Assembly (NCBI GenBank): GCA_937949995.1
Contig: CALFEO010000016.1
Location: 1 to 35,844, forward strand
Direction of reading: 5' to 3'
Source of the DNA: an uncultured bacterium
GTDB taxonomy: Bacteria > Patescibacteriota > Patescibacteriia > 2-12-FULL-60-25
Length of the DNA stretch: 35,844 nucleotides
A model generated the notes under the pieces. The model did not search any database. It had not been told where the DNA came from and worked only from the letters and a program-made list of their open reading frames with translations. This document shows, in pieces, positions 35,821 through 35,844 of this stretch; the stretch's first letter is position 1, and each line of letters begins with the position of its first letter. A program made the position numbers and the translations under genes.

Positions 35821-35844
35821 TTAAGCGAAGCAATGGCAATTATG

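Overview
The window reads as one segment of a small, gene-dense bacterial chromosome, most likely a member of the Candidate Phyla Radiation (Patescibacteria; Parcubacteria-like groups). This is inferred from gene content and protein style: a compact MurE without a full N-terminal domain, a SurA_N-type protein with no PPIase domain, a DivIC-like protein with a Trp-rich tail, tiny membrane or acidic proteins, and several families I cannot name. No rRNA, IS transposase, phage gene or CRISPR array is visible. Two tRNA genes are present (Gln-UUG and Thr-CGU).

Layout. 0.1-5.6 kb (minus strand): recJ, a 32-residue membrane peptide, lepA and a FecR-domain lipoprotein. 5.8-7.3 kb (plus): a stand-alone gene for an unrecognised protein with a cold-shock-like N-terminus. 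7.6-10.8 kb (minus): murJ, a GT2 glycosyltransferase and a SpoU-family RNA methylase. 11.1-14.2 kb (plus): an RlmD/TrmA-type uracil methyltransferase, then era coupled to an unknown gene. 14.4-18.1 kb: a lipoprotein and a small membrane protein (minus), then an oxidative-stress cluster on the plus strand: a PerR-like regulator with an inverted-repeat operator at its own start, a PrxQ/Bcp peroxiredoxin, an Fe/Mn superoxide dismutase and a 2-Cys peroxiredoxin. 18.3-25.2 kb (mostly minus): a small Cys-rich membrane protein, glutaredoxin, leucyl aminopeptidase, HAD phosphatase, zinc-finger miniprotein (plus), VKOR, thermonuclease, two tiny acidic proteins and a GT4 glycosyltransferase. 25.5-34.5 kb: tRNA-Gln and an Smr protein; a division/envelope block (RlpA-like, ftsE, ftsX and two unknown genes coupled behind ftsX); tRNA-Thr; then a PH-domain membrane protein, DivIC-like, SurA_N-like, and murE. 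The window ends with a Cys-rich lipoprotein gene on the plus strand.

The gene set covers wall precursor synthesis and export (MurE, MurJ), division (FtsEX, DivIC-like, RlpA-like), thiol redox and reactive-oxygen defence, and translation or RNA modification (LepA, Era, SpoU and RlmD methylases).

Two features stand out. First, nearly every intergenic gap is packed with short, often palindromic, dispersed repeats of at least six families. Two families have also entered coding sequence and are translated in frame: three copies in the Lys-rich tail of a protein in the ftsEX operon, and one in the rlmD-like gene. Second, many genes (fecR, murJ, era, pepA, sod, GT4) have a -10-like hexamer only 5-9 nt before the start codon and no Shine-Dalgarno, which suggests leaderless mRNAs. 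A minority (cold-shock-like gene, HAD, zinc finger, C-terminal-end lipoprotein) have clear Shine-Dalgarno sites and TTGACA-17-bp promoters. All functional calls come from reading the sequence; no searches were run.
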